In this document: piece after piece, positions 42,414 through 50,727 of the stretch
How positions within the stretch are numbered: the first letter of the stretch is position 1
How the letters are laid out: each line of letters opens with the position of its first letter
From: Leisingera aquaemixtae
GTDB lineage: Bacteria; Pseudomonadota; Alphaproteobacteria; Rhodobacterales; Rhodobacteraceae
NCBI RefSeq assembly: GCF_001458395.1
Contig: NZ_CYSR01000005.1
Span: forward strand, 1-61,210
Direction: 5' to 3'
Length of the DNA: 61,210 bases
The notes under the pieces: model-generated
The model's input: only the letters and a program-made list of their open reading frames with translations
What the model was told of the DNA's origin: nothing
Databases searched by the model: none
Translations under genes and position numbers: made by a program

Positions 42414-43808
42414 ATGTTTTCAAGGCGAAGGTTTCTGACAGCGGCGGGCGCTGCTGGCGTGCTGGCGCAGCTGCCGGTCCGGGGCAGCGCCCTGGAGCCG
42501 GACCTGATGGAATTGCACGCCACCGTCAATCCGGTGCAGCTCTTGCCGCCGGACTACCCGAAAACAGAGATCTGGGGGTATGCGGGCGGCACGCCGGGGC
42601 CGGAAATCCGGGTGCCCCAGGGCGGTCGGGTGCAGCGGCGATTTGTTAACGGCCTGCCGCAGGCAAGCACAGTCCATTGGCACGGCATCCGTGCGGCGAA
42701 TTCGATGGATGGGGTGGCCGGGCTGACCCAGGCTCCGGTGCCGCCGGGCGGCAGCTTCGACTATGACTTCACCGTTCGGGATGCAGGCACCTTTTGGTAC
42801 CACGCCCACAACCGGTCGGCCGAGCAGGTGGCGCGCGGGCTCCACGGCCCGCTGATCGTAGACGAAAAGACGCCGCCGGATATCGACCGGGATGTTACAC
42901 TTGTGCTTGACGACTGGCTGCTGGAGCCGGATGGCGGGCAGCTGTATCCGGGCTTCGAGTCGCGCCACGACCGCTCCCATGCCGGACGGTTGGGCAATTT
43001 CATTTCGACCAACGGACAGTCAGCCTGGACCCAATCGGTCAAGCGGCATGAGCGGCTCCGGCTTCGGCTGATCAATGCCTCCAACGCCAGGATCTTCATG
43101 CTGGCGCTGGTCAACTTGGAGGGCTGGGTGATGGCGCTGGACGGAATGCCGCTGCCAGCCTCCGAGGCAGTTTCGGAAGATCTGCTGCTCGGCCCCGGCC
43201 AGCGTGCTGATCTCATTGTCGATGTCACAGCCGGAGACGGCGAAGAGGCGTTTCTCGCACGGATCGAGGACAGTCAAGGCTATGCCCAGGCTGCCTTCCC
43301 GGTGCGCGGCGTGTCCAGTAGCGCCCGGCGCGGCTCCCCGGCGCCGCTTCCGCCGAACCCGGCGATGGAGATGACGGGGTTGGATGCCGCGAAGGAGCTG
43401 CGGCTCGACATGGCTGGCGGAGCAATGGGTTCGCTGCGCAGTGCTGTTCTTAACGGGCAGAGCACCGGGTTCCGGCAATTGGTGGAGGCGAACCAGTTCT
43501 GGGCCTTCAATGGAACAGTCGGCATGACGCAGGCACCGCTGACGACGTTGGCGCGGGGCGAGACTGTCCGGGTCACAGTGTCCAACGACACAGCATTCCC
43601 GCACGCTATGCATCTGCACGGGATGCATTTCCGCACCGTAAATGCCGATGGCTCAATGGGCCACCTGCGCGACACGCTTCTCAGCTTTGCCGGCGAAAGC
43701 CACGAGATTGCTTTTATTGCCGATAATCCCGGCGATTGGGCTTTCCACTGTCACATGCTTTCGCATGCGGCCTCTGGCATGATGACCTGGATCCGGGTGC
43801 AGGCATGA
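42414..43808 (+). CDS. Multicopper oxidase (Tat-exported, CueO/CopA-like)
   Basis: A 464-residue three-domain multicopper oxidase. The leader FSRRRFLTAAGAAGVLA is Tat-type. The four copper-ligand motifs are complete: HWHG, WYHAH, HAMHLHGMHF and HCHMLSHAASGMM (type 1 site with a Met axial ligand). It probably oxidises Cu(I) to less toxic Cu(II) in the periplasm, or oxidises phenols. ATG at 42414 has GAGGAA upstream. Its stop overlaps the cytochrome c start by four bases. Confidence 0.93.
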   Translation: MFSRRRFLTAAGAAGVLAQLPVRGSALEPDLMELHATVNPVQLLPPDYPKTEIWGYAGGTPGPEIRVPQGGRVQRRFVNGLPQASTVHWHGIRAANSMDGVAGLTQAPVPPGGSFDYDFTVRDAGTFWYHAHNRSAEQVARGLHGPLIVDEKTPPDIDRDVTLVLDDWLLEPDGGQLYPGFESRHDRSHAGRLGNFISTNGQSAWTQSVKRHERLRLRLINASNARIFMLALVNLEGWVMALDGMPLPASEAVSEDLLLGPGQRADLIVDVTAGDGEEAFLARIEDSQGYAQAAFPVRGVSSSARRGSPAPLPPNPAMEMTGLDAAKELRLDMAGGAMGSLRSAVLNGQSTGFRQLVEANQFWAFNGTVGMTQAPLTTLARGETVRVTVSNDTAFPHAMHLHGMHFRTVNADGSMGHLRDTLLSFAGESHEIAFIADNPGDWAFHCHMLSHAASGMMTWIRVQA

Positions 43809-44287
43809 CGCGGGCGGCCATCAGTGCGGCGGCGGTGCTGGCTGTCGCCGCACTGATGGCGGCGTGGATTTTCCGGCCCTCTTTCCCGTTCGTGCCAACG
43901 GCTGATGCGGTGTCAGTTGCACAGGGAAAGGTGCTCTATGCGGAGTACTGTGCGTCTTGCCACGGGGCAAATCTGGAGGGCCAGCCGAATTGGCGCAGCC
44001 CAGGAGAGGATGGCCGTCTGCCGGCGCCTCCGCATGATGAGACGGGCCACACTTGGCACCATTCTGACCGAATGCTGTTCGAGTATACCAAATTGGGGGG
44101 GCAGGCTGCGCTAGCAAACAGCGGAGTCGCCTTGGACAGCGGCATGCCAGGCTTTGGCAGCCAGCTGAGTGATGCGCAAATTCGCGGTATCCTGAATTTC
44201 ATAAAATCAGCTTGGCCCGAGCGCGAGCAGCGGTACCAAGCAGAAAGAACAGAAGTAGAAGCCCAGCAAGAAGGAAGAAACCAATGA
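43805..44287 (+). CDS. Membrane-anchored c-type cytochrome
   Basis: A 160-residue protein with an N-terminal membrane anchor (AAVLAVAALMAAWIF) and one haem site, Cys-x-x-Cys-His in CASCHGANLEGQ. The distal Met is likely in SGMPGFGSQLSD. The tail is charged. It probably carries electrons from the multicopper oxidase to the respiratory chain or a terminal acceptor. It overlaps the neighbouring genes on both sides by four bases, so it belongs to one translational unit with the multicopper oxidase and the DsbA-like protein. Confidence 0.88.
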   Translation: MTRAAISAAAVLAVAALMAAWIFRPSFPFVPTADAVSVAQGKVLYAEYCASCHGANLEGQPNWRSPGEDGRLPAPPHDETGHTWHHSDRMLFEYTKLGGQAALANSGVALDSGMPGFGSQLSDAQIRGILNFIKSAWPEREQRYQAERTEVEAQQEGRNQ

Positions 44288-45015
44288 TCCGTCCTAAACG
44301 TATATTGCCGGTACTTTGTCTTACCTTTTTGCCTTTGCCCGGCCTGACCAAAGAATTGACAGAGGAGGAGATCAAGCAACTGGTCTATGAGGCAATCCTG
44401 GAGCGGCCCGAAATCATCATGCAGGCGGTCGAAATGCTGCAGCGTGACCAGGACGCCGCCAAAGCTGAAGCTGCTCGGGTGGTTCTTGACAACAACCGTG
44501 CCACGCTGGAACGCGATCCCAACGCCCCGGTTCTGGGCAATCCCGAAGGGGATGTAACGGTTGTCGAGTTCTTCGACTACAACTGCCCCTATTGCCGCCG
44601 TGCGATGGCTTCAGTGCAGGGGCTGCTGAAAGATGATGCCAATATCCGGCTGGTCTACCGCGAGTGGCCCATCCTGGGTGACGGGTCTGTCTTTGCCGCG
44701 CGTGCCGCTCTGGCTTCGCGCAAACAAGGAAAGTACGAAGAATTCCATTGGGCTCTGATGGGAATGCAGGGCAGGGCTACGGAGGCTGCGGTCATCCGTA
44801 TCGCACGTGAAACCGGGCTGGACGTGGAACAGTTGCGCCAGGACATGGACGCGCCAGAGGTGGAGGAGCATATTGCCACTTCTATGGCGCTGTCGCGCAA
44901 GTTGGGCTTCAACGGCACGCCGTCTTTCGTGATCGGCGAAAACTTGATTCCCGGTTTTGTTGAGCAACCGCAACTGCAAGAACTGGTAAAACAGGCACGC
45001 GAAGCTGCCGAGTGA
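44284..45015 (+). CDS. DsbA-family thioredoxin-fold protein
   Basis: A 243-residue exported protein: hydrophobic leader (RILPVLCLTFLPLPGL), an N-terminal helical region typical of the DsbA/ScsC group (LTEEEIKQLVYEAILERPEIIM), and a thioredoxin fold with active site CPYC in FFDYNCPYCRRAMAS and cis-Pro in NGTPSFVIG. It acts on periplasmic disulfides. Linkage to copper genes resembles suppressor-of-copper-sensitivity (Scs) clusters. Start overlaps the cytochrome stop by four bases. Confidence 0.9.
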   Translation: MIRPKRILPVLCLTFLPLPGLTKELTEEEIKQLVYEAILERPEIIMQAVEMLQRDQDAAKAEAARVVLDNNRATLERDPNAPVLGNPEGDVTVVEFFDYNCPYCRRAMASVQGLLKDDANIRLVYREWPILGDGSVFAARAALASRKQGKYEEFHWALMGMQGRATEAAVIRIARETGLDVEQLRQDMDAPEVEEHIATSMALSRKLGFNGTPSFVIGENLIPGFVEQPQLQELVKQAREAAE

Positions 45016-45083
45016 CGACGATTGCTCTATCGCGGGCAACAGCACTCAGGGCCGGTGCAATATTGCTTGGAAAGCTCGCCTAT

Positions 45084-45130
45084 TTGTATCGAGCTGTCGC
45101 AAAGCGCTTCGCTACGACTGAGCGATACAA
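45084..45130. promoter_or_regulatory. Dyad operator upstream of the TVP38 gene
   Basis: TTGTATCG (45084-45091) and CGATACAA (45123-45130) are an exact inverted repeat 31 bases apart, each arm extended by a similar GCTGTCGCA/GCTCAGTCGTA sequence. The right arm (minus strand) matches the left arm at 38782 over ATTGTATCGCTC-GTC. A further GATACA occurs at 45191. Confidence 0.5.
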
Positions 45131-45233
45131 TTGCCCATCCGGGCGAGGTGGATCGGCCAATCCTGAATGCCCTAGTCTATGGAAGATGGCGATACATCAA
45201 TAAACGCGCCAACGATTTCGACGAGGAAGGCAC

Positions 45234-45914
45234 ATGCTGCGCACAGGACGATTACCGGATTTCCGTCGCCGCCACAGGTCGGTGCTAGCGGTTGTGGCCG
45301 TCGCTTTGTTGCTGGTGCTTGTTCTTTGGAGGGCTGATGCTTTGCCGCCTGCAATGACGCGTGCAGACATTACAGCTTGGGTCGATGCGGCTGGCATCTT
45401 GGGGCCGCTGGTGATCGTAGGGCTCATGACTATGGCGATCGTTGCCAGCCCTTTGCCTTCAGCTCCTGTAGCGGTGGCAGCCGGGGCGGTCTACGGGCAT
45501 GTGCTGGGCACCGGTCTCGTTGCACTGGGGGCCGAGTTGGGAGCGATCATCGCCTTTCTGATTGCCCGGCGGTTGGGGCGCTCGGCTATTCAGCGCTATC
45601 TGGGTGCTAAGCTTGAGACAGGTCTCATGGGATCGCAGAATGCACTGATGCTGACGGTGTTTGGCAGCCGTCTTTTGCCCTTCGTTTCATTTGACTTGAT
45701 CAGCTATGCAGCAGGGCTGACTGCATTGCGGTTCTGGCGCTTCGCACTCGCAACTGCGGCGGGCATTTTGCCAGCGAGCTTCATCCTGGCGCATCTTGGC
45801 AGTGAGCTGGTCGGGCCTGATGGACCTAGTGCCATCTGGGCAGTGCTGGGGCTAGGGCTGCTGACCGGAGCACCTCTTCTTTGGGCAGCCTGGAAGCGAG
45901 AGCAAGGCGGTTGA
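45234..45914 (+). CDS. TVP38/TMEM64-family membrane protein
   Basis: A 226-residue inner-membrane protein of the DedA-like/SNARE-associated fold. It has an N-terminal helix (about 18-35), paired re-entrant regions with PVAVAAGAVYGHVLGTGLVALGAELGAIIAFLIARRLGR, and ...GSRLLPFVSFDLISYAAGLTALRFWRF, the family signature. Members move lipids or ions, and many sit in metal operons. GGAAGG precedes the ATG. A motif-bearing 218-base gap separates it from dsbA, so it probably has its own promoter. Confidence 0.85.
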   Translation: MLRTGRLPDFRRRHRSVLAVVAVALLLVLVLWRADALPPAMTRADITAWVDAAGILGPLVIVGLMTMAIVASPLPSAPVAVAAGAVYGHVLGTGLVALGAELGAIIAFLIARRLGRSAIQRYLGAKLETGLMGSQNALMLTVFGSRLLPFVSFDLISYAAGLTALRFWRFALATAAGILPASFILAHLGSELVGPDGPSAIWAVLGLGLLTGAPLLWAAWKREQGG

Positions 45915-45977
45915 GGCAAATCAAGGCCTCCGGGTAAATAACATGTAGACTTGAGTAGTCATTTGGAGAAGCGGATC

Positions 45978-46379
45978 GTGGGAGTTGCAGGAGTAACGTA
46001 CAGGAGAATTGGACTGCGGCGCCTTCGCTCGGCGCTTCACCTGACCCTGGTCCTGCTGTTGTCTGCAATTCTGATGGCGTCTGCGGGGTCGGACCGAACG
46101 GTAGGTGCAGAGCATTCAATGCCTGGCTATAGCCATGTTCAGGCCTTAGCTGCGGATTTTGGGCAGCAAGAGTCTATTCAGCACGATCAGAACCTCTATA
46201 GCGTGCCTGCGTCTTTGGGTGACTGTGGACTGCATGCAATGTGTCACGCTTTGGCTCTACTCCCAATTGTCCTGATGCCTGAATGGAAGCCGGAAATGTC
46301 GGTTGCCGTACTCAATATCCGGCTGCTTGCGGACGGAATAGCCCTTTCACCGTCTCCACACCCTCCGAATTTTTCCTGA
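45978..46379 (+). CDS. Small exported His/Cys protein (CopL-like?)
   Basis: A 133-residue protein with a hydrophobic leader (ALHLTLVLLLSAILMASAG), a middle region with scattered His and Asp, and a Cys/His patch CGLHAMCHALALL. It resembles in layout the protein at 59973 (leader, His-rich middle, Cys cluster, hydrophobic tail) and small CopL-type metal-regulatory proteins. The likely start is GTG at 45978 with GGAG upstream; a TTG at 45951 is the longer alternative. Function unproved. Confidence 0.45.
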   Translation: MGVAGVTYRRIGLRRLRSALHLTLVLLLSAILMASAGSDRTVGAEHSMPGYSHVQALAADFGQQESIQHDQNLYSVPASLGDCGLHAMCHALALLPIVLMPEWKPEMSVAVLNIRLLADGIALSPSPHPPNFS

Positions 46380-46458
46380 ACCAACCACCCGGTCCAGTTG
46401 AGCGCCCAGCCAAGCGGCCCGGTTCACATGCTGTGTGGTGTGTTCAGGAGTTCGAGAA

Positions 46459-46833
46459 GTGTTTGCCATACTCTATTTTGCGACTGCAGCTCTGCTAGTC
46501 TTTGCTGTGCTGCGGCTTGGATGCGGCCCTTGCGCAACCGGTCAAGTTTCTGAGGTCGACCCCGAAAACGTGATGGCGCCCCCGCGTATCCCTGTCGTCA
46601 AGCTGGGCTGGGCGCTGAGCATTTTCCTGGCCGTGACTTATATGCTGTGTGTCGGCTTCGATCTGATCTTTCCGCAGTATGCGATGTACCGCGCTTGGAT
46701 CTCGCTGATGCCTGGCATGACGTGGCTCACAGCAACTTCCTTCCTGATCGGTCTAGCAGAAGCCTTTGCCTACGGTTGGTTCGTGGCACTCGTATTTGGG
46801 CCAATTTTCAACGTGATCGCCGCGCGTGGATGA
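46459..46833 (+). CDS. DUF5676-type membrane protein
   Basis: A 124-residue membrane protein with three hydrophobic segments and the DUF5676 core (VKLGWALSIFLAVTYMLCVGFD, MPGMTWLTATSFLIGLAEAFAYG, then VALVFGPIFNVIA). An extra N-terminal helix contains CGPC. The likely start is GTG at 46459 with AGGAG upstream. The family is widespread in metal-resistance islands; its role is not established. Confidence 0.75.
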   Translation: MFAILYFATAALLVFAVLRLGCGPCATGQVSEVDPENVMAPPRIPVVKLGWALSIFLAVTYMLCVGFDLIFPQYAMYRAWISLMPGMTWLTATSFLIGLAEAFAYGWFVALVFGPIFNVIAARG

Positions 46834-46893
46834 GGCGCAACAAGTCACCTTGCTACCCTAAAGCGTTCGGAGCAATAGAAGAGGAGACGTGCA

Positions 46894-48279
46894 ATGAGCA
46901 AGTCGCAGCAACCGACCCTGCGCTTCCTCGGGGCCACCGGGACCGTCACTGGATCCCGCTACCTCGTTGAATGGCGCAGTCGCAGGATCCTGATCGATTG
47001 CGGACTGTTTCAAGGGTTCAAGCAGCTCCGCTTACGCAATCGGAAGCCTTTTCCGGTTCGGCCTCGATCTATCGATACTGTTCTCCTGACACATGCACAT
47101 CTCGATCATTCCGGCTATATCCCTGCGCTGGTTAAGGCAGAGTTCGCGGGCAAGGTCATTTGCACACAATCGACTAAGGAATTGTGCGGCTTGATCCTGC
47201 CCGACAGTGGACATCTGCAGGAGGAAGAGGCGTCCTTTGCCCGCCGTAAGAAGTATTCGGTCCATGCCCGCCCGACCCCCCTTTACACGCGAAAGGATGC
47301 GCAGAAGGCGCTGAGCAAGCTGGAAACTGTGCCATTCGACATGCCAGTCGATTTAGGCGACGGGATCACGGCCAACTTCATCCCGGCAGGGCATTTGCTC
47401 GGAGCGGCGCAAATACGATTATGCCTTGGTAGCACGGAATTGCATTTCAGCGGTGACCTCGGCCGTCAAAGCGACCCTTTGATGCGCTCTCCAACCCCGT
47501 TTGCGGGGGCGGACGTCCTCGTGTGTGAATCCACCTATGGCAACCGCCAGCATGAGCCTGTCGATGCCGAAGCGCAGCTCTCCCGTGTTATCCGCCGAGT
47601 TATCGGGCGGGGCGGAACAATCCTAATCCCGGCCTTTGCGGTAGGGCGGGCACAGGGGCTGATGTATCACATCGCGCGGCTTCGCAAACGCGGTGATATT
47701 CCCGAAGTGCCGGTCTTTCTAAACAGCCCGATGGCAACAAATGCCACCGAGATTTATCACCGCCATCACAAGGAGCATAAGGTCAGCTGGGCCGAATGCT
47801 CGGATATGTTTGAGCTCGCCAAGCGTGTGCGTTCTGTCGAAGAATCCAAGCAGCTCAACACCATGCCTTTCCCCAAAATCATCATTTCAGCCAGCGGCAT
47901 GCTGACTGGAGGACGTATTCTGCATCACGTTCTTTCATATGGAGGAGACCGCCGGAACGCGATCCTGTTGTCGGGGTTCCAGGTCGGCGGCACGCGCGGT
48001 GCCGCGCTTGCCGCCGGAGCGGATCACTTGCGCATCTTTGGGCGTGACATCCCGATCGAGGCCGAGGTGATCTCTCTAGGCAGCTTGTCCGGCCATGCCG
48101 ATGCCGACGAGCTGCTTGAATGGCTGGGCGCTGCGCCGGTTCCTCCCCGGATGACCTATGTGACTCACGGTGAGCCAGAAGCGGCGGACGCGCTGCGTTT
48201 TCGCGTCAACCATGAACTGGGCTGGAAAGCGAGGGTGCCAGAGCACCTCGAAACAATCCGTTTGGAGACGCCGCGATGA
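46894..48279 (+). CDS. Beta-CASP metallo-beta-lactamase-fold RNA-processing nuclease
   Basis: A 461-residue cytoplasmic zinc nuclease. Metallo-beta-lactamase motifs: FLGATGTVTGSRY, HAHLDHSGYIP (HxHxDH), AGHLLGAAQI and HFSGDLG. The beta-CASP motifs follow: CESTYGN, PAFAVGRAQGLMY, SASGMLTGGR and SLSGHADADELL. It likely cleaves or trims RNA, giving 5'-nucleotides. Its stop overlaps the phosphorylase start by four bases. AGAGGAG precedes the ATG. Confidence 0.92.
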   Translation: MSKSQQPTLRFLGATGTVTGSRYLVEWRSRRILIDCGLFQGFKQLRLRNRKPFPVRPRSIDTVLLTHAHLDHSGYIPALVKAEFAGKVICTQSTKELCGLILPDSGHLQEEEASFARRKKYSVHARPTPLYTRKDAQKALSKLETVPFDMPVDLGDGITANFIPAGHLLGAAQIRLCLGSTELHFSGDLGRQSDPLMRSPTPFAGADVLVCESTYGNRQHEPVDAEAQLSRVIRRVIGRGGTILIPAFAVGRAQGLMYHIARLRKRGDIPEVPVFLNSPMATNATEIYHRHHKEHKVSWAECSDMFELAKRVRSVEESKQLNTMPFPKIIISASGMLTGGRILHHVLSYGGDRRNAILLSGFQVGGTRGAALAAGADHLRIFGRDIPIEAEVISLGSLSGHADADELLEWLGAAPVPPRMTYVTHGEPEAADALRFRVNHELGWKARVPEHLETIRLETPR

Positions 48280-49781
48280 CACGTGAGAGACATTGCCTTC
48301 CGCTAGTACGGGCAGAAATAGACACTTACAGCCAGCCTGTCGTCTTCATGCATCAGGACTGCCATGTTTGCCGCGCCGAAGGATTTCGTGCGCTGACCCG
48401 GGTGCGGATCGCCTGCGGCGGACGGTCGGTGATTGCATCGCTGAACGTTGTCACCGGGGCAGGATGGCTGGGGCCGGAAGCGGCAGCGCTATCCGACGCA
48501 GCTTGGGCTGCATTGCGGCCAAGGCTGGGTGATATGGGCCAGTTCTCCCACCCCGAACTGCCAGAGGCGGCTTCGTTAATCCGCGCCAAGGTCTATGGTG
48601 AGCGGCTGCACCAAGCGCAATTCGCCACGATCATAAAAGATGCGCTGGCACACCGGCTGTCGGATTTGGATCTGGCTGCCTTCGTAACGGCTTGTGCAGG
48701 AGAGCATCTGAGTACCTGTGAAACCATCGCTTTGACCCGTGCCATGCAGGAGGCTGGCAGATCACTGGAATGGGGCGAAGGGCCTGTGCCGGACAAGCAT
48801 TGCGTTGGCGGATTGCCCGGGAACCGCACCACACCGATCGTAGTGGCCATCGTCGCGGCAGCAGGGCTTGTGATCCCCAAGACATCCAGCCGTGCCATTA
48901 CTTCGCCTTCAGGGACCGCTGACACAATGGAGGTAATGGCTCCGGTGGCGCTCGATACTGCTGCCATGCGCAAGGTTGTCGAAGCGCAGGGTGGCTGCAT
49001 CGTTTGGGGCGGTGCCTTGGGGCTTAGCCCGGCCGACGACATACTGATCCGCATTGAGCGGCCTCTCGACTTTGACAGCGACGGGCAATTGGTTGCCAGC
49101 ATTCTCTCCAAAAAGGCGGCGGCCGGATCGGACCGTGTCGTGATCGACATCCCTGTGGGCCCCACCGCGAAAGTGCGTTCGGAAAATGCGGCCGAAGCCC
49201 TGTCGGCGCGGCTGCGCGCCACAGCCCGGGCGATTGGATTGGACCTGGCGATTCATGTCAGCGACGGCAGCCAGCCAGTAGGGTGCGGGATCGGTCCGGC
49301 ACTCGAGGCAATCGATGTGCTGAAGGTGCTGCGCCGTACACCGGATGCGCCGGGCGATCTGAGAGAACGGGCGCTGGTACTGGCTGGGCTCCTGCTGGAA
49401 ATGAGCGGAGAAACCGCAGGCGTTGAGCGGGCGAGGGTTTTGCTCGACAGCGGCGCAGCGGAGCATCGGTTCATGGCGATATGCGCGGCTCAGGGCGGGT
49501 TCGCCGAGCCTGCTGAGGCCCCCTACCGGATACCTGTTGAAGCCCCTCGCGATGGAGTGATCACAGCTATCGACAACCGCCTTATTGCCCGGGTGGCAAA
49601 ACTGGCCGGCGCCCCGCAGCAGGCCCGCGCAGGGGTGTTGCTTATGGCGCGGCCCGGGACACTGGTCCAGCGCGGACAACCCCTGTTCGAAATATGGGCT
49701 GAGACGCCGGGCGAATTGGCCTATGCCCGCGATTTTGCCAGCGCGCAGAAAGAGATTTTCCGCATTGAGGTGCCAAAATGA
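48276..49781 (+). CDS. AMP/thymidine phosphorylase family enzyme (archaeal DeoA-like)
   Basis: A 501-residue enzyme of the pyrimidine nucleoside phosphorylase family, longer than bacterial DeoA and resembling archaeal AMP phosphorylases. Diagnostic block: DKHCVGGLPGNRTTPIVVAI followed by IPKTSSRAITSPSGTADTME, with Lys, Ser and Thr residues of the phosphate and base site. An N-terminal about 90-residue extension precedes the catalytic part. It would cleave a nucleoside monophosphate (or nucleoside) with phosphate to base and ribose-1,5-bisphosphate (or ribose-1-phosphate). Start and stop both overlap their neighbours by four bases. Confidence 0.88.
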   Translation: MTRERHCLPLVRAEIDTYSQPVVFMHQDCHVCRAEGFRALTRVRIACGGRSVIASLNVVTGAGWLGPEAAALSDAAWAALRPRLGDMGQFSHPELPEAASLIRAKVYGERLHQAQFATIIKDALAHRLSDLDLAAFVTACAGEHLSTCETIALTRAMQEAGRSLEWGEGPVPDKHCVGGLPGNRTTPIVVAIVAAAGLVIPKTSSRAITSPSGTADTMEVMAPVALDTAAMRKVVEAQGGCIVWGGALGLSPADDILIRIERPLDFDSDGQLVASILSKKAAAGSDRVVIDIPVGPTAKVRSENAAEALSARLRATARAIGLDLAIHVSDGSQPVGCGIGPALEAIDVLKVLRRTPDAPGDLRERALVLAGLLLEMSGETAGVERARVLLDSGAAEHRFMAICAAQGGFAEPAEAPYRIPVEAPRDGVITAIDNRLIARVAKLAGAPQQARAGVLLMARPGTLVQRGQPLFEIWAETPGELAYARDFASAQKEIFRIEVPK

Positions 49782-50680
49782 GACCCGTTCTGATCCCATT
49801 TCACAATATGCGTCCACTGGCAGATCAACTGGCGGCGCTGATCGGGGCTGAAGTGGCGCCAGTGGACTGGCACCGGTTTCCGGATGGCGAGAGCCGGATA
49901 ACCCTGCATGGTGATCTCGAAGGCCGCGAGTCGGTGATCCTGTGTTCTTTGTGTGACCCGGACCGGCATGCGATGCCGCTGCGCTTTGCCGCTGATACGG
50001 CGCGCGAGATGGGCGCTGTACACGCCGGTCTAATTGCGCCCTATCTGGGGTACATGCGCCAGGACCGGAGGTTCCACTCTGGAGAGGCGGTTAGCGCCAG
50101 ATTGTTCGCCCGTTTCCTCGAGGAAAGCTTTGACTGGCTTGTGACGGTGGATCCGCATCTGCATCGGATCCAGGCCCTTGATGAGTTGTTTGCCATTCCC
50201 GCTGGCCGGGTTTCTGCTGCGCCACTGCTGGCACAGTGGATCGCGGAGACCGTTGAAAATCCGGTGTTGGTTGGCCCCGATCGCGAAAGCCGGCAATGGG
50301 TTGCGGAGGTCGCTTCGCTCGTCGGCTGTCCATACGAGGTTTTGCGCAAGGTGCGTTCCGGCGACCGCAGAGTTGAGGTTAGCAATTCCGGCCGCCAGTG
50401 GAGATGTTCCGGCACACCAGTTCTGGTCGATGATATTGCGTCCTCGGGGAGAACATTGGTCGGAGCAATCGAAAGGCTGGTGGAAGCCGGGGCCAAGCCG
50501 CCCCTGTGTGCGGTAATCCATGCAGTCTTTGCCGGGCAAGCTCACGCCGAGATTCTGGCCGCCGGGGCAAGCCAAGTCGTGACCACCGATACGATTCCTC
50601 ATGAAAGCAATGCTATCGGCATCGCCCCGCTTCTAGCCGAGGCGGCAATTCATACGCTGACTGCGTTGACCTTACAGTGA
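49778..50680 (+). CDS. prs: Ribose-phosphate pyrophosphokinase (PRPP synthase)
   Basis: A 300-residue PRPP synthetase-type protein. Motifs: FPDGESRITL, APYLGYMRQDRRFHSGEAV (ATP-binding loop), DPHLHRIQAL, and the PRPP loop VLVDDIASSGRTLVGAI. It makes PRPP from ribose-5-phosphate and ATP. A second chromosomal prs is expected for housekeeping; this copy is diverged and coupled to the phosphorylase gene, so it may serve salvage of phosphorolysis products. Whether it accepts ribose-1,5-bisphosphate is unknown. Confidence 0.88.
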   Translation: MRPVLIPFHNMRPLADQLAALIGAEVAPVDWHRFPDGESRITLHGDLEGRESVILCSLCDPDRHAMPLRFAADTAREMGAVHAGLIAPYLGYMRQDRRFHSGEAVSARLFARFLEESFDWLVTVDPHLHRIQALDELFAIPAGRVSAAPLLAQWIAETVENPVLVGPDRESRQWVAEVASLVGCPYEVLRKVRSGDRRVEVSNSGRQWRCSGTPVLVDDIASSGRTLVGAIERLVEAGAKPPLCAVIHAVFAGQAHAEILAAGASQVVTTDTIPHESNAIGIAPLLAEAAIHTLTALTLQ

Positions 50681-50727
50681 CTTGAAAACTCACGATGGCA
50701 GCATTCCCCAACCGGAAGGGCATTAAC

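Noticed and set aside
45012-45203. Short plus-strand frame after dsbA
   Set aside because: It starts with GTG, has no motif, and covers the TTGTATCG dyad, so regulatory sequence is the better reading.
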